Of a stretch of DNA of 6,279 nt, positions 6,217 through 6,279 are shown piece by piece. The notes under the pieces were generated by a model, which was given only the letters and a program-made list of their open reading frames with translations, ran no database searches and was not told the origin of the DNA. The translations under genes and the position numbers were made by a program. Origin of the DNA: an uncultured Alphaproteobacteria bacterium (lineage in GTDB: Bacteria; Pseudomonadota; Alphaproteobacteria; RF32; CAG-239); NCBI GenBank assembly GCA_900553115.1, contig USCF01000067.1:1-6279 (forward strand), read 5' to 3'. Within the stretch, counting starts at the first letter, position 1, and each line of letters opens with the position of its first letter.

Positions 6217-6279
6217 ATGGTTTTAGAAAATAAATTAAATATCACAGACCAAGTAGAACTCAATAAAGCTGAGGAGAAA
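6217..6279 (+). CDS. Start of a probable Fic/DOC family protein (partial)
   Basis: Only the first 21 residues are present and the frame is open at the window edge. The N-terminus MVLENKLNITDQVEL followed by NKAEEK resembles the start of many bacterial Fic family proteins, which commonly begin with an LENKLxIT...EL..xEE pattern before the conserved fold. Fic enzymes transfer AMP (or another nucleotide part) to target proteins through an HPFxxGNG motif, which would lie beyond the window and cannot be checked. The gene follows the autotransporter by 19 bases with its own ribosome binding site and no terminator, so co-transcription is likely. The call rests on recalled N-terminal similarity only. 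Confidence 0.55.
   Translation, partial: MVLENKLNITDQVELNKAEEK

Overview
The window is AT-rich, fully prokaryotic DNA with all recognised genes on the + strand. It suggests a Gram-negative, probably host-associated alphaproteobacterium. The Gram-negative part is firm: a type V autotransporter ends in an outer-membrane beta-barrel with a terminal aromatic residue. The alphaproteobacterial part is inference, resting on an RpoH-like promoter of the CCTTATNT type, a TTAA-N7-TTAA CtrA-like box, and the general style of the giant Asn/Gly/Ser-rich surface protein. No taxonomic marker gene is present.

Layout. Bases 1-271 carry no convincing complete gene. They hold a heat-shock-type promoter candidate (about 189-215), a small 5'-UTR hairpin (221-244) and a strong ribosome binding site. 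Bases 272-412 encode an unrecognised 46-residue peptide with a Gly-Gly-Cys-Gly-Cys-Gly-Cys motif. After only 8 bases comes an Hsp20/alpha-crystallin small heat-shock protein (421-909), so the two probably form one stress-induced operon. It is closed by a perfect 10-bp stem terminator (917-950). The centre of that hairpin matches the chromosomal ParB-binding parS palindrome at 15 of 16 positions.

A second unit starts in the 910-1031 intergenic region. A 1721-residue autotransporter (1032-6197) has an unusual order: signal peptide, two ankyrin-like repeats, a Gly-rich hydrophobic segment, a hexaglycine/serine tether, a passenger of more than 1100 residues built from degenerate 'NNGxI ... GM' beta-helix-type repeats broken by serine-rich inserts, and a C-terminal beta-barrel. 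Its stop codon is 19 bases from the start of a further gene (6217 onward, cut by the window end). The N-terminus of that gene resembles Fic/DOC family proteins, and no terminator separates the two.

How the parts may work together: the left unit looks like cytoplasmic proteostasis under stress. The right unit looks like a surface-displayed or secreted adhesin/toxin-like protein co-transcribed with a possible Fic AMP-transferase. The points most worth following up are the parS-like terminator, the ankyrin plus hydrophobic-segment front end of the autotransporter, the Cys-rich peptide coupled to Hsp20, and the autotransporter-Fic pairing.
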